Positions 33,754 to 41,572 of a stretch of 64,000 nt of DNA are shown here, one piece after another. Location of the stretch: positions 835,098 to 899,097 of the forward strand of contig DDFH01000006.1 in NCBI GenBank assembly GCA_002337085.1. Reading direction: 5' to 3'. This stretch comes from Hyphomonadaceae bacterium UBA1933. GTDB lineage: Bacteria; Pseudomonadota; Alphaproteobacteria; Caulobacterales; Aquidulcibacteraceae. The position numbers and the translations under genes were made by a program. The notes beneath the pieces were generated by a model. It made no database searches. It was not told the origin of the DNA and saw only the letters and a program-made list of their open reading frames with translations. Each line of letters begins with the position of its first letter. The first letter of the stretch is position 1.

Positions 33754-35253
33754 TTGAAAGTCAAATTAAACCAATATATTCAAAAAATATCGCCCCGTTT
33801 AATTGAAAAACTGGGCGATATTCGCGCTTATATGGTTTCGATTATTCGTACCACTACTTTTAAAGTGGCATTTGGTTTTGCGGCGCTATTTTCGGCATTT
33901 GCGCTTTTGCTTTTGGGCTATATTTATGTGGTTACGGTTGGGGTTTTGTCATTTAATGCCGACCGAATCGCCCGCGATGAACTTGCCGAACTTACCCAAA
34001 TCTGGGCGGAAAAAGGTGTAAACGCCCTGAATGGTGAAGTGATTGTTCGTGCGTCATCCTCGATGGAAGATTTATTCGTTCTGATTACACCGGAAGGCAA
34101 TATTTTATCGGGTAATATTGATGCCGTACCAATGGATTTATCAAAAGTTCCGCGCCCTAAAAAGGGTGAAAACCTATTTGAAGTTCCGATTCGCTCAACC
34201 TCTTTTACCTATTTTCCACAAGATAATATAAACCGCAAACATGCCGCGCGCGGTGTGTTTTTGGCGGGGCCTGATGGTTATGGTTTGTTTGTTGCCCATG
34301 ATCTTGGCCCTGGCTATACTTTGGCGGAAAAAGTGGTCAATGCGGTTTGGACGGGGTCTTTGGCGGTTTTGGCTTTTGCGATAATTGCCGGATATTTGGC
34401 ATCGCGCGGTGCTGCACGGCGGGTGGATGAATTATCACAAACCACGCGCAAAGTTATGGCGGGCAATCTTTCGGTTCGCGCCCCCGTTAAAAATTATAAT
34501 AATGGCCTGGGTGATGAATTTGACGTTCTAACCCAGCATATGAATGCGATGCTTGATAGAACCGAAAAGCTTGTACAATCCTCGCGCACAATTGGGGATT
34601 CAATTGCCCATGATTTGCGTTCACCGCTAACCCGTTTGCGGGCAAATCTTGAAAATTCAATGATTGACGCAAAAAATGATGATGAATTGCGCGAAGCAAT
34701 TGAAAACGCCATTTCTGAATTAGACCGTGTCGTAAGCACATTTAACGGCGTTCTTCGCCTTTCACGGCTTGAGGCAGGGCAAGGCGGGCATCTTAGCCGT
34801 CTTGACCTAAGCGAGATGCTGGATGAAATCGGCGAATTTTTTGAACCCAGCGTCACCGATAAACAGCTTGAATTTGTCATTGATATTGAAAAAAGTCTGT
34901 TTGCGGAAATTGATGAATCCATGTTTGTGCAGGCGGTAACAAACTTGCTTGATAATGCCGTAAAATATACCGAGCAAGGGAAAATAGAATTTTCTGCCCA
35001 TAAAGATCATAAAAATGTTGAAATTTTAATCGCCGATAGCGGTATGGGCATCCCGCCAGAGCAACGCGGCGAGGCATTAAAACGTTTTGTTCGCCTTGAT
35101 GCCGCCCGCTCATCACAGGGGACGGGGATTGGTCTATCTCTTGCCCAAGCAATTGTTGAGGCCCACAAGGGCAAAATGGAATTAGTCGATGGCCTGCCAA
35201 ATGAGAATGGCGTTGGATTAGGCGTTAAAATTATAATTCCATTAGCAGATTAA
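33754..35253 (+). CDS. Sensor histidine kinase downstream of degP
   Basis: 499 residues if TTG 33754 is used; the next candidate is ATG 33832. Two membrane helices (about 38-62 and 199-217) flank a periplasmic sensor of about 135 residues. HAMP, an H-box IAHDLRSPLTRLR with H286, NLLDNAVKYTE, DSGMGIP and GTGIGLSLAQ are intact. Pairs with the preceding regulator. The ribosome site is weak for either start, which suggests coupling to the upstream stop. Confidence 0.92.
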   Translation: MKVKLNQYIQKISPRLIEKLGDIRAYMVSIIRTTTFKVAFGFAALFSAFALLLLGYIYVVTVGVLSFNADRIARDELAELTQIWAEKGVNALNGEVIVRASSSMEDLFVLITPEGNILSGNIDAVPMDLSKVPRPKKGENLFEVPIRSTSFTYFPQDNINRKHAARGVFLAGPDGYGLFVAHDLGPGYTLAEKVVNAVWTGSLAVLAFAIIAGYLASRGAARRVDELSQTTRKVMAGNLSVRAPVKNYNNGLGDEFDVLTQHMNAMLDRTEKLVQSSRTIGDSIAHDLRSPLTRLRANLENSMIDAKNDDELREAIENAISELDRVVSTFNGVLRLSRLEAGQGGHLSRLDLSEMLDEIGEFFEPSVTDKQLEFVIDIEKSLFAEIDESMFVQAVTNLLDNAVKYTEQGKIEFSAHKDHKNVEILIADSGMGIPPEQRGEALKRFVRLDAARSSQGTGIGLSLAQAIVEAHKGKMELVDGLPNENGVGLGVKIIIPLAD

Positions 35254-35265
35254 ATTAATCGCAAA

Positions 35266-36108
35266 CTATCTTTCACGCCGTGCCATGAATGCAAGACGTT
35301 CGAATAATTGCAAATCCTGCTCATTCTTTAGCAATGCACCATAAAGCGGGGGAATAAGCTTGTTCGGTGATTTTTCGCGCAGGGTTTCAAGGTCAATCTC
35401 ATCGGAAACCAAAAGCTTTATCCAATCTAATAATTCGCTTGTTGACGGCTTCTTTTTAAGGCCATTAACATTGCGAATATCAAAGAAACTTTTCAATGCC
35501 GCATTAATTAGGCGCGGTTTAATATCTGGGAAATGAACCTTAACGATTGCTTCCATAGTTTCGGTATCGGGGAATGAAATAAAGTGAAAGAAACAACGGC
35601 GCAGGAATGCGTCCGGCAATTCTTTTTCATTGTTTGAAGTAATGATAATGATGGGGCGGTTTTTTGCCTTTATAGTTTCACCAGTTTCATAGACAAAAAA
35701 CTCCATCCGATCGAGTTCTTGCAAAAGGTCATTGGGGAATTCAATGTCGGCCTTGTCAATTTCATCAATCAATAAAACGCATTTACCATCTCGTTCAAAG
35801 GCTTCCCATAATTTACCTTTTTTAATGTAATTCTTAACATCTTTTACGCGTTCATCGCCCAATTGCGAATCACGAAGGCGTGAAACCGCATCATATTCAT
35901 AAAGCCCCTGAACCGCCTTGGTAGTCGATTTTATATGCCATTCAATCAGTGGCAAACCGAGTGATTTGGCAATTTGTTCGGCAAGAACGCTTTTGCCAGT
36001 TCCCGGTTCGCCCTTTATTAACAGGGGACGTTCAAGTTTAATCGCCGCATTAACCGCGATTTTTAAATCTTCGGTTGTTACATATTCGTCAGAGCCGTTG
36101 AAATACAT
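35266..36108 (-). CDS. MoxR-family AAA ATPase
   Basis: 280 residues from ATG 36108, preceded on its strand by AGAAGGA; the frame is open to 36225 but the longer start lacks support. Walker A GEPGTGKS (33-40), Walker B CVLLIDEIDKAD, sensor ITSNNEKELPDAFLRRC. MoxR ATPases remodel protein complexes, usually with a von Willebrand factor A (VWA) domain partner. No such partner is encoded in the window on this strand. Confidence 0.9.
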   Translation of the reverse strand: MYFNGSDEYVTTEDLKIAVNAAIKLERPLLIKGEPGTGKSVLAEQIAKSLGLPLIEWHIKSTTKAVQGLYEYDAVSRLRDSQLGDERVKDVKNYIKKGKLWEAFERDGKCVLLIDEIDKADIEFPNDLLQELDRMEFFVYETGETIKAKNRPIIIITSNNEKELPDAFLRRCFFHFISFPDTETMEAIVKVHFPDIKPRLINAALKSFFDIRNVNGLKKKPSTSELLDWIKLLVSDEIDLETLREKSPNKLIPPLYGALLKNEQDLQLFERLAFMARRER

Positions 36109-36264
36109 ATTTTTCCTTCTCATTGCCTCATTTAAACATGTTTTTATACATTTCAAAGATGTTTGAAAGCAATTTGTTAACCATGTTCTTTTAAAAATAC
36201 CTAATAGGAGTGTGGTAGTTTCCAATTGTTCGGAAATAACGCGCCCTCACTTTTGGAGTTGGCA

Positions 36265-36702
36265 ATGCCTTTAAAGCTTTCATTGAAACCTAACGAGAAA
36301 ATTGTTCTTAACGGCGCGGTTATTCAGAATGGCGACAGACGTACCACGATGTTGCTTCAGAATAAGGCTTCTGTTCTTCGTGAAAAGGACATTATGCAGT
36401 CGCATGAAGCAAACACACCGGCAAGAAGAATCTATTTCCCGGTAATGATGATGTATCTTTCAAGCGATGACGCTGCTGAAATATACAATGAATTCGCACT
36501 CAGAATGACCGAATTTATGTCTGCTGTCCGCCATGTCCCTATTTTAGAGGAATGTGTGGCGATATCTCGCGATGTTATTGCAGGTGAATATTACAAAGCA
36601 CTCGCAAGATGTCGCAAAGTAATTGATTTTGAGTCGGAGTTGTTGGGGAATGTCAATAAGAGCATATCAGAAGGTTCAACAAAGGGTAGAGACGCCGCGT
36701 GA
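36265..36702 (+). CDS. flbT: Flagellin mRNA regulator FlbT
   Basis: 145 residues from ATG 36265 (GGAG at 36255-36258). Begins MPLKLSLKPNEKIVLNGAVI, the FlbT signature, with LREKDIM and 'RRIYFPVMMMYL' following. In Caulobacter and relatives FlbT binds flagellin mRNA and blocks its translation until the hook is built. FlaF follows with a 53-bp overlap. No flagellin gene is present in the window. Confidence 0.92.
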   Translation: MPLKLSLKPNEKIVLNGAVIQNGDRRTTMLLQNKASVLREKDIMQSHEANTPARRIYFPVMMMYLSSDDAAEIYNEFALRMTEFMSAVRHVPILEECVAISRDVIAGEYYKALARCRKVIDFESELLGNVNKSISEGSTKGRDAA

Positions 36703-37060
36703 AACGGAGTATCGTCTATTTACTGAAGTAACCCGTGCACTTAACGAGGTAAAGACGCTTCCATCCACTGAATTAGGCGCAAAAATGAAGGCGCTTGATT
36801 GGAATCGGCGTGTTTGGAATTTTCTTGCCATGGATTGTTCAAATGAACAAAATGGTTTGCCATCGCAATTGCGCGCTTCAATCATTTCATTATCAATGTT
36901 TGTTAGCAAATATACATCGCAAGTTATTCGCGAAAATGAAGATATTGAGCCATTGATTGATATTAATATTGCAATCATGCAGGGTCTTGCAGCGCAAAAT
37001 CAACTTGCGCAGGCGCAAAGCCAAGGCGAAGATGCAATACCACAGGCTGCTTCTGCGTAA
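36650..37060 (+). CDS. flaF: Flagellar regulator FlaF
   Basis: 136 residues from ATG 36650. Signature: MSIRAYQKVQQRVETPRETEYRLFTEVTRAL and RRVWNFLAMDC. FlaF opposes FlbT and promotes flagellin synthesis or secretion. The start lies 53 bp inside flbT. The C-terminus is Ala/Gln rich and longer than the common 110-120 residues. A strong terminator follows at 37078. Confidence 0.92.
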   Translation: MSIRAYQKVQQRVETPRETEYRLFTEVTRALNEVKTLPSTELGAKMKALDWNRRVWNFLAMDCSNEQNGLPSQLRASIISLSMFVSKYTSQVIRENEDIEPLIDINIAIMQGLAAQNQLAQAQSQGEDAIPQAASA

Positions 37061-37077
37061 CTATTTGTCATAATATT

Positions 37078-37116
37078 AAAAAAGCACTGCAATCCATTGC
37101 GAAGCAGTGCTTTTTT
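37078..37116. terminator. Strong bidirectional-type terminator after flaF
   Basis: AAAAAAGCACTGC (37078-37090) is perfectly complementary to GCAGTGCTTTTTT (37104-37116), a 13-bp stem including the A/T tracts with a 13-nt loop. It ends the flbT-flaF transcript. Confidence 0.93.
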
Positions 37117-37155
37117 GTGTCTATTTCTTGCCGTAATTCTGTTTTATAAAAAATT

Positions 37156-37932
37156 ATGGTCGCAAGGTTTCAGAGTAAATTGGTATTAAAGCAATTGCTT
37201 TTCATGATCGTCATTTTATTTGGCGTGGCGTATCCTATTATCGCACATTGTGAACCAAAACGAAAAAGCAGCTTTTCAGAATTTTCCAAACTTTTCCCTT
37301 CTGCGGCGGCGAATAAAATCCCCGATGTTGCGCACTTTAACGCGGGCAATATCGGATTTTCACTTGATAGAACCAAACGCAAGCAGATTTTGTTTAAATT
37401 TGACAATGCCGATGAGGTTTGGGTTCTTAATTCGGTTTCCGGCCCACGCGGTGATGAGTTTTTGCGTAATGATGTTGGTCAAGTGGTATTAAGGATTAAT
37501 AGCCTTGGCGGCATCACGATTTTCAATAGTTCTGATAGCGGTGGTATTGCCGCAGAGCTTACCGGAAAATCAAAAACAATAATCCCACAACACCAAATTT
37601 ATAGTGGTTCTTTGCAATCCGCTGTTGATAGGTCTGCGGGGCGCTTTACTGGTAAATATTTACAATCAGTGCGGATTGAGGTGACGGGGGGGCTGCAATC
37701 ATATTTGGTATATGATTCCCTTGAACGGATTGCCGATGGGCTTTCGCAAATTCCCCCTAAATATTTCAATAATAAAAAATATAAAATCAAAAAGGTTCGT
37801 TTGAATCGTGCACCAAACCCATTTGTGCTTTTACAAGATGGAACATTAGAAGTCGGATTGACACCAGGGATTGGATATTCGGGGCGCCCATCAAGTGCGG
37901 CGGTAAAATTATCGATTTTGGGCGCTAATTAG
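37156..37932 (+). CDS. Exported protein, DUF4908-like
   Basis: 258 residues with a signal peptide (hydrophobic about 12-31, cleavage near HCEP). The body (GFSLDRTKRKQILFKFDNADEVWVLNSVSGPRGDEFLRNDVGQVVLRINSLGGITIF) resembles the DUF4908 family of alphaproteobacterial exported proteins. Assignment is from memory of the pattern, so moderate. Function unknown. It sits next to flbT-flaF but beyond a terminator, so co-regulation is not implied. Its stop overlaps the convergent gene by 2 bp. Confidence 0.7.
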   Translation: MVARFQSKLVLKQLLFMIVILFGVAYPIIAHCEPKRKSSFSEFSKLFPSAAANKIPDVAHFNAGNIGFSLDRTKRKQILFKFDNADEVWVLNSVSGPRGDEFLRNDVGQVVLRINSLGGITIFNSSDSGGIAAELTGKSKTIIPQHQIYSGSLQSAVDRSAGRFTGKYLQSVRIEVTGGLQSYLVYDSLERIADGLSQIPPKYFNNKKYKIKKVRLNRAPNPFVLLQDGTLEVGLTPGIGYSGRPSSAAVKLSILGAN

Positions 37933-38351
37933 TCATTGTGCCAACCGCCAGATTGGGCGATATTGGCAATCACGCCGGCAATCATATCAAGCACGCACAT
38001 AAGCATTAATAGAAAAAAGGTTGAGGTTGAGAAATTCTCAAACAAAACAAATGCCCCCATCGCGCTAAGCGATAATAGAACGCTAATAGTATGGTGGACA
38101 ATTGCATAGGGTGATGCGGCAACCCCACGAATGGATTCGTAAAAGAATACCAAAATCCCAAAGCCAACCAAAATATTGCCGCCGGAAATTCCCCACGGCG
38201 CACCCGATGGCATGGTTATGATAAAGGCAGATTTTTCAAGATCAGTGGCAAAGGTATCGACACTATTACCCGTACCAGCCATTAATGCGAATATCGCATA
38301 AATAACGATTGGTATAAGCAACAAGGGAAATATGTCAAAAAAGCGCTGCAT
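37929..38351 (-). CDS. Hypothetical four-helix membrane protein
   Basis: 140 residues with four hydrophobic segments (about 6-25, 54-72, 82-103 and 110-130). No recognised domain. It lies 82 bp downstream of the glycosyltransferase on the same strand and may be co-transcribed with it, which would suggest a role in a lipid-linked sugar or envelope process; that is only context. Confidence 0.68.
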   Translation of the reverse strand: MQRFFDIFPLLLIPIVIYAIFALMAGTGNSVDTFATDLEKSAFIITMPSGAPWGISGGNILVGFGILVFFYESIRGVAASPYAIVHHTISVLLSLSAMGAFVLFENFSTSTFFLLMLMCVLDMIAGVIANIAQSGGWHND

Positions 38352-38433
38352 TCGCCGTATCCAATTAAGAGGCGAATATGACTTAAAATTGGAAATACTT
38401 TATTAACGATGTTTTATGCAATTTCACAATGCA

Positions 38434-39180
38434 TTAAACTTCTTTTACGCCTTCTGGATTCTTGCGGCGGGTTCCCAACCAAATAACACCAATCAAGTCA
38501 GTAAGTGCCGCCACAAGGCGACCAATATTGGTATATTTTGACTGCCCAGTTTCGCGCGGGCGGTGGTGAACCTCGATAAATTGGGTTTCAAATCCCGCCT
38601 GTTTAACCAATGCCGCCATATAGCGGTGCATATGGTCAAAATAGGGAAGGGTGTCGAAAACTTCTTTGCGGATTATTTTAATGCCACAGCCAGAATCAAT
38701 CGCGCCGTCATTCAATAGTTTTTGACGAACCGCATTGGCGATTTTTGACGCGTATTTTTTTGCGTTGCTGTCCTGTCTTTTAAGGCGCATACCCTGCACC
38801 ATTGCCAGTTTCTTTGGGGCATCGGGTGCAGTTAAAATTCGCAACATTTTAGGGAAGTCAACGGGATCATTTTGCCCATCGCCATCAAGGACGCCAACCA
38901 ATGGTGCCTTGGCAAATTGCAGGCCGGAATATATGGCACGGCTTTGACCCGCGTTTTTAATGTGGCTAAAGACTTTTAGATTAGGGTGCGATGCCTTGGC
39001 ATTTTGCAAAACTTCCAATGTATCGTCTTTGGAGCAATCATCAACCACAATGATTTCATAGCCAAACCCCGAAAGTGCGGCTTCTATTTCTTCGATTAAG
39101 GTAACAATGGCCCCGCTTTCATTATGGACAGGGATAATTACTGAAACATCGGGCGTATTATTGGTTATTTCGTTGCTCAT
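38434..39180 (-). CDS. Family 2 glycosyltransferase (dolichyl-phosphate mannose synthase-like)
   Basis: 248 residues. GT2 fold: VSVIIPVHNESGAI at the N-terminus, the nucleotide-binding IIVVDDCSKDDTLEVL, and the metal-binding DGDGQNDP. SGCGIKIIRKEVF and the basic RPRETGQSKY follow, typical of DPM1/ArnC-like polyprenyl-phosphate glycosyltransferases. It lacks C-terminal membrane helices. The donor sugar cannot be told from sequence. Confidence 0.85.
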   Translation of the reverse strand: MSNEITNNTPDVSVIIPVHNESGAIVTLIEEIEAALSGFGYEIIVVDDCSKDDTLEVLQNAKASHPNLKVFSHIKNAGQSRAIYSGLQFAKAPLVGVLDGDGQNDPVDFPKMLRILTAPDAPKKLAMVQGMRLKRQDSNAKKYASKIANAVRQKLLNDGAIDSGCGIKIIRKEVFDTLPYFDHMHRYMAALVKQAGFETQFIEVHHRPRETGQSKYTNIGRLVAALTDLIGVIWLGTRRKNPEGVKEV

Positions 39181-39246
39181 GGCACTCTATTACCAAGTTT
39201 TAGGTGAAAATCCACAATTTTAAGCAAGAACTATCCTGCCCATAAG

Positions 39247-39283
39247 AAAAAGCCTGCCCCATATGATTAAGGGCAGGCTTTTT
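39247..39283. terminator. Terminator downstream of the P-II gene
   Basis: AAAAAGCCTGCCC (39247-39259) is perfectly complementary to GGGCAGGCTTTTT (39271-39283), a 13-bp stem with an 11-nt loop. On the minus strand it ends in a T tract, 20 bp beyond the stop of the P-II gene, and it could work in both directions. Confidence 0.93.
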
Positions 39284-39302
39284 ATAGACATAAATGGAAT
39301 TA

Positions 39303-39647
39303 TTATCCCACCAATGCAGCAGAATCTTTTTCACCAGTTCTGATACGAAGGGCAGATTCAACATCAAGCACGAATACTTTACCATCGCCGATTTTAGACG
39401 TATTTGCCGCCGCAGTAATTACTTCTACCAAGCTATCAACAACGTCATCATTTACAACGGCTTCAACTTTTACTTTTGGTAATAGTTTTACTTCATATTC
39501 GGCGCCGCGATAAACTTCGGTCTTGCCTTTTTGGCGACCATAACCGCGAACCTCGGTAACGGTAAGACCGGACACACCGGCATCACCCACAGCGTCAAGA
39601 ACCGCGTCTAATCTGCTAGGTTTGATGATTGCCATTACTAATTTCAT
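39303..39647 (-). CDS. P-II nitrogen regulatory protein
   Basis: 114 residues; GlnB/GlnK-type trimeric sensor of 2-oxoglutarate, ATP and ADP. The T-loop YRGAEYEVKLLPK carries the uridylylation tyrosine Y51, and the C-terminal IGDGKVFV block is intact. GAAGGGG precedes the ATG. Unlike most alphaproteobacterial P-II genes, it has neither amtB nor glnA beside it, so GlnB versus GlnK cannot be decided. It has its own terminator and appears monocistronic. Confidence 0.93.
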   Translation of the reverse strand: MKLVMAIIKPSRLDAVLDAVGDAGVSGLTVTEVRGYGRQKGKTEVYRGAEYEVKLLPKVKVEAVVNDDVVDSLVEVITAAANTSKIGDGKVFVLDVESALRIRTGEKDSAALVG

Positions 39648-39783
39648 TATCTACCCCTTCTCTTGCCCAATGATAAAGCTCAAGTGCTTCTCTCATAACT
39701 TAAATTGACTATAACAGATTTATCGGGAAATTGAATATCACAATAAAAATTAATATCGAAAGGATGTTTAAGATTTATCCTGC

Positions 39784-40566
39784 CTAATTTTTATGCGGTT
39801 TAGATTTATGTTTGCTAAAATAAGAGGCAGTGGCGATTTCGGTTTTTTGGTTTTTATTAAGTGCCGTTCTATCAGGCTCTATTGCAATGCGTTTTGTGGC
39901 TTCAAAGAATAATAAACCACCAAGATGGGGTAATAATGTCTGCCCAATTTGTTCACAAATTTTCGCGGCTTTGTCATTTGCAAGACTATTCACCGGCGGC
40001 AAAAAGAAAATACGTTTGGCAATATTAATTTCAAACATACTGTCTTTTAGAAATTCTGAAAATTGGGTTTTGGAATATGGGCGCCCTTGACCAAAGGGGG
40101 TGTTGTCCATGCGTGCCATAAGGCCACGACGATTGGGAACAATGAAAATTATCTTCCCCTCCGGGCGTAAAACCCGCCATAATTCTCGCAGCATTTTTTG
40201 CGGATTTGCCGCTTCTTCAAGGGCGTGGCACAGCAATATTCTGTCAAAACTATTTTCAATAAATGGCAGGTTCTCAGGCTCACCAATTATTGTGATGTTT
40301 TTGCCAAATGGATTGTATTTTTGAATATTTTTACCAGGGGAATTAGTGTCTGGGAAATTATAATTGATAATCCGCCTTGGCTCTTTTGGGGGTAAATTAT
40401 CTTCGCAAATATAATCAAGCAATGGGCAGGTATAGCCAAAGCCCAAAATTTCCATATTTTGTAAATTATCCCAAGGTTTTTTTATTTCTTCGGCGATAAA
40501 TTTGCTTGCAACTTTGCCATATTTACCGCCATAAAAAGAAATTAGGTCATCAATAGTATATTGCAT
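39784..40566 (-). CDS. SAM-dependent methyltransferase (class I)
   Basis: 260 residues. Methyltransf_11-like: ILGFGYTCPLLDYI in place of the glycine-rich SAM motif, then 'IGEPENLPFIENSFDRILLCHALEEAANPQKMLRELWRVLRPEGKIIFIVPNRRG', the standard motif II-III region. Substrate unknown. It is divergent from the glyoxalase II gene, an arrangement I recall from other alphaproteobacteria. Confidence 0.85.
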   Translation of the reverse strand: MQYTIDDLISFYGGKYGKVASKFIAEEIKKPWDNLQNMEILGFGYTCPLLDYICEDNLPPKEPRRIINYNFPDTNSPGKNIQKYNPFGKNITIIGEPENLPFIENSFDRILLCHALEEAANPQKMLRELWRVLRPEGKIIFIVPNRRGLMARMDNTPFGQGRPYSKTQFSEFLKDSMFEINIAKRIFFLPPVNSLANDKAAKICEQIGQTLLPHLGGLLFFEATKRIAIEPDRTALNKNQKTEIATASYFSKHKSKPHKN

Positions 40567-40590
40567 TAATCATTTCCAAAAGGGCGTTTC

Positions 40591-41355
40591 ATGTTGCAAA
40601 TATTACAATTCAAATGTTTAAAAGATAATTACGGTTTTCTTATCAAAGATTTGAACACCAATAAAGCATTATGTATTGATACACCCGATTCAGGTGAGAT
40701 TATGGCATTCGCCGCAAAAAATAATCTTATTATTTCCGAAGTGTGGAATACCCATTGGCACGCCGATCATGCCGGCGGTAATCAGGAAATCAAAGATGCC
40801 TCTGGCGCGATTTTAAAAGGCCCAGAAGAAGTTGTAAAACATGGCTTCCCGCTAGATGAAGTGGTTGCCCCCGGCGGCACGCTTTCTTTTGGTGGGCATG
40901 ATGTAAAAATCCTAAACCTTGGTGGGCATACATTGGGGCAGATTGGCTATTATTTCATCGATTTGGGCTTTGTTTTTGTGGGTGATGCCTTGTTTGTTTT
41001 GGGCTGTGGGCGATTGTTTGAAGGCGATGCAAAATTGGCATGGTCGGGGCTTGAGAATCTTAAAAAGTTACCAGAGGAAACATTGGTTTATTGCGCCCAC
41101 GAATATTCGGCGGCAAATGCCAGATTTTGTGAAAGCTTGGGTCTTTCAAATGCTGAATTGAAGGAACGCATCACGGACATTGATGATTTAACCCAAAAAT
41201 CCATCCCCACAGTACCAACCACAATCGGCACCGAACTAAAAACCAACCCCTTTTTATTGGCCGACTATGAAAATCTAAAATCCGAACTAGGGCAGGCGGG
41301 TAAGCAAGATTACGAAATTTACGGGTATATTCGGGGGCTGAAGGATAGGTTTTAG
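40591..41355 (+). CDS. gloB: Hydroxyacylglutathione hydrolase (glyoxalase II)
   Basis: 254 residues, the usual length. Metallo-beta-lactamase fold with the dinuclear metal motif THWHADH (H55, H57, D59, H60) and LGGHTLGQIGYY; GDALFVLGCGRLFEG is the glyoxalase II signature. Hydrolyses S-lactoylglutathione to lactate and glutathione in methylglyoxal detoxification. 24 bp separate it from the divergent methyltransferase. Confidence 0.94.
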   Translation: MLQILQFKCLKDNYGFLIKDLNTNKALCIDTPDSGEIMAFAAKNNLIISEVWNTHWHADHAGGNQEIKDASGAILKGPEEVVKHGFPLDEVVAPGGTLSFGGHDVKILNLGGHTLGQIGYYFIDLGFVFVGDALFVLGCGRLFEGDAKLAWSGLENLKKLPEETLVYCAHEYSAANARFCESLGLSNAELKERITDIDDLTQKSIPTVPTTIGTELKTNPFLLADYENLKSELGQAGKQDYEIYGYIRGLKDRF

Positions 41356-41467
41356 TTTGGGGACGGGGACGATATGAACTATCAATAAATGTGATTGCGT
41401 TGGATAGATATTCAAGTCACATTTTATTATTTATATCAATTCACCTATTTACGTTACCGCATTTAAG

Positions 41468-41504
41468 AATTAACGAACATTTTAGCGAAAAATGTTCGTT
41501 AATT
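41468..41504. promoter_or_regulatory. Long inverted repeat 1 upstream of Fic gene (operator)
   Basis: Perfect 16-bp arms (41468-41483 and 41489-41504; core TTAACGAACATTTT / AAAATGTTCGTTAA) around a 5-bp spacer. Ends 69 bp before the Fic start. Size and symmetry suit a dimeric DNA-binding protein, most simply the Fic protein's own winged helix. Confidence 0.7.
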
Positions 41505-41516
41505 TGTTGCAAAGAA

Positions 41517-41554
41517 CATTTATGTGCGTTATACAGTTCTAACGCACATAAATG
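41517..41554. promoter_or_regulatory. Long inverted repeat 2 upstream of Fic gene (operator)
   Basis: Perfect 15-bp arms (41517-41531 and 41540-41554; CATTTATGTGCGTTA / TAACGCACATAAATG) around an 8-bp spacer. Related to repeat 1 by its CATTT and CGTTA ends. Confidence 0.7.
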
Positions 41555-41558
41555 CTAG

Positions 41559-41572
41559 AAAATGTTTGTTAA
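41559..41572. promoter_or_regulatory. Third operator half-site touching the Fic start codon
   Basis: AAAATGTTTGTTAA differs by one base from the right arm of repeat 1 and ends immediately before the ATG at 41573. Binding here would block translation initiation or early transcription. No separate Shine-Dalgarno sequence is visible. Confidence 0.5.
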
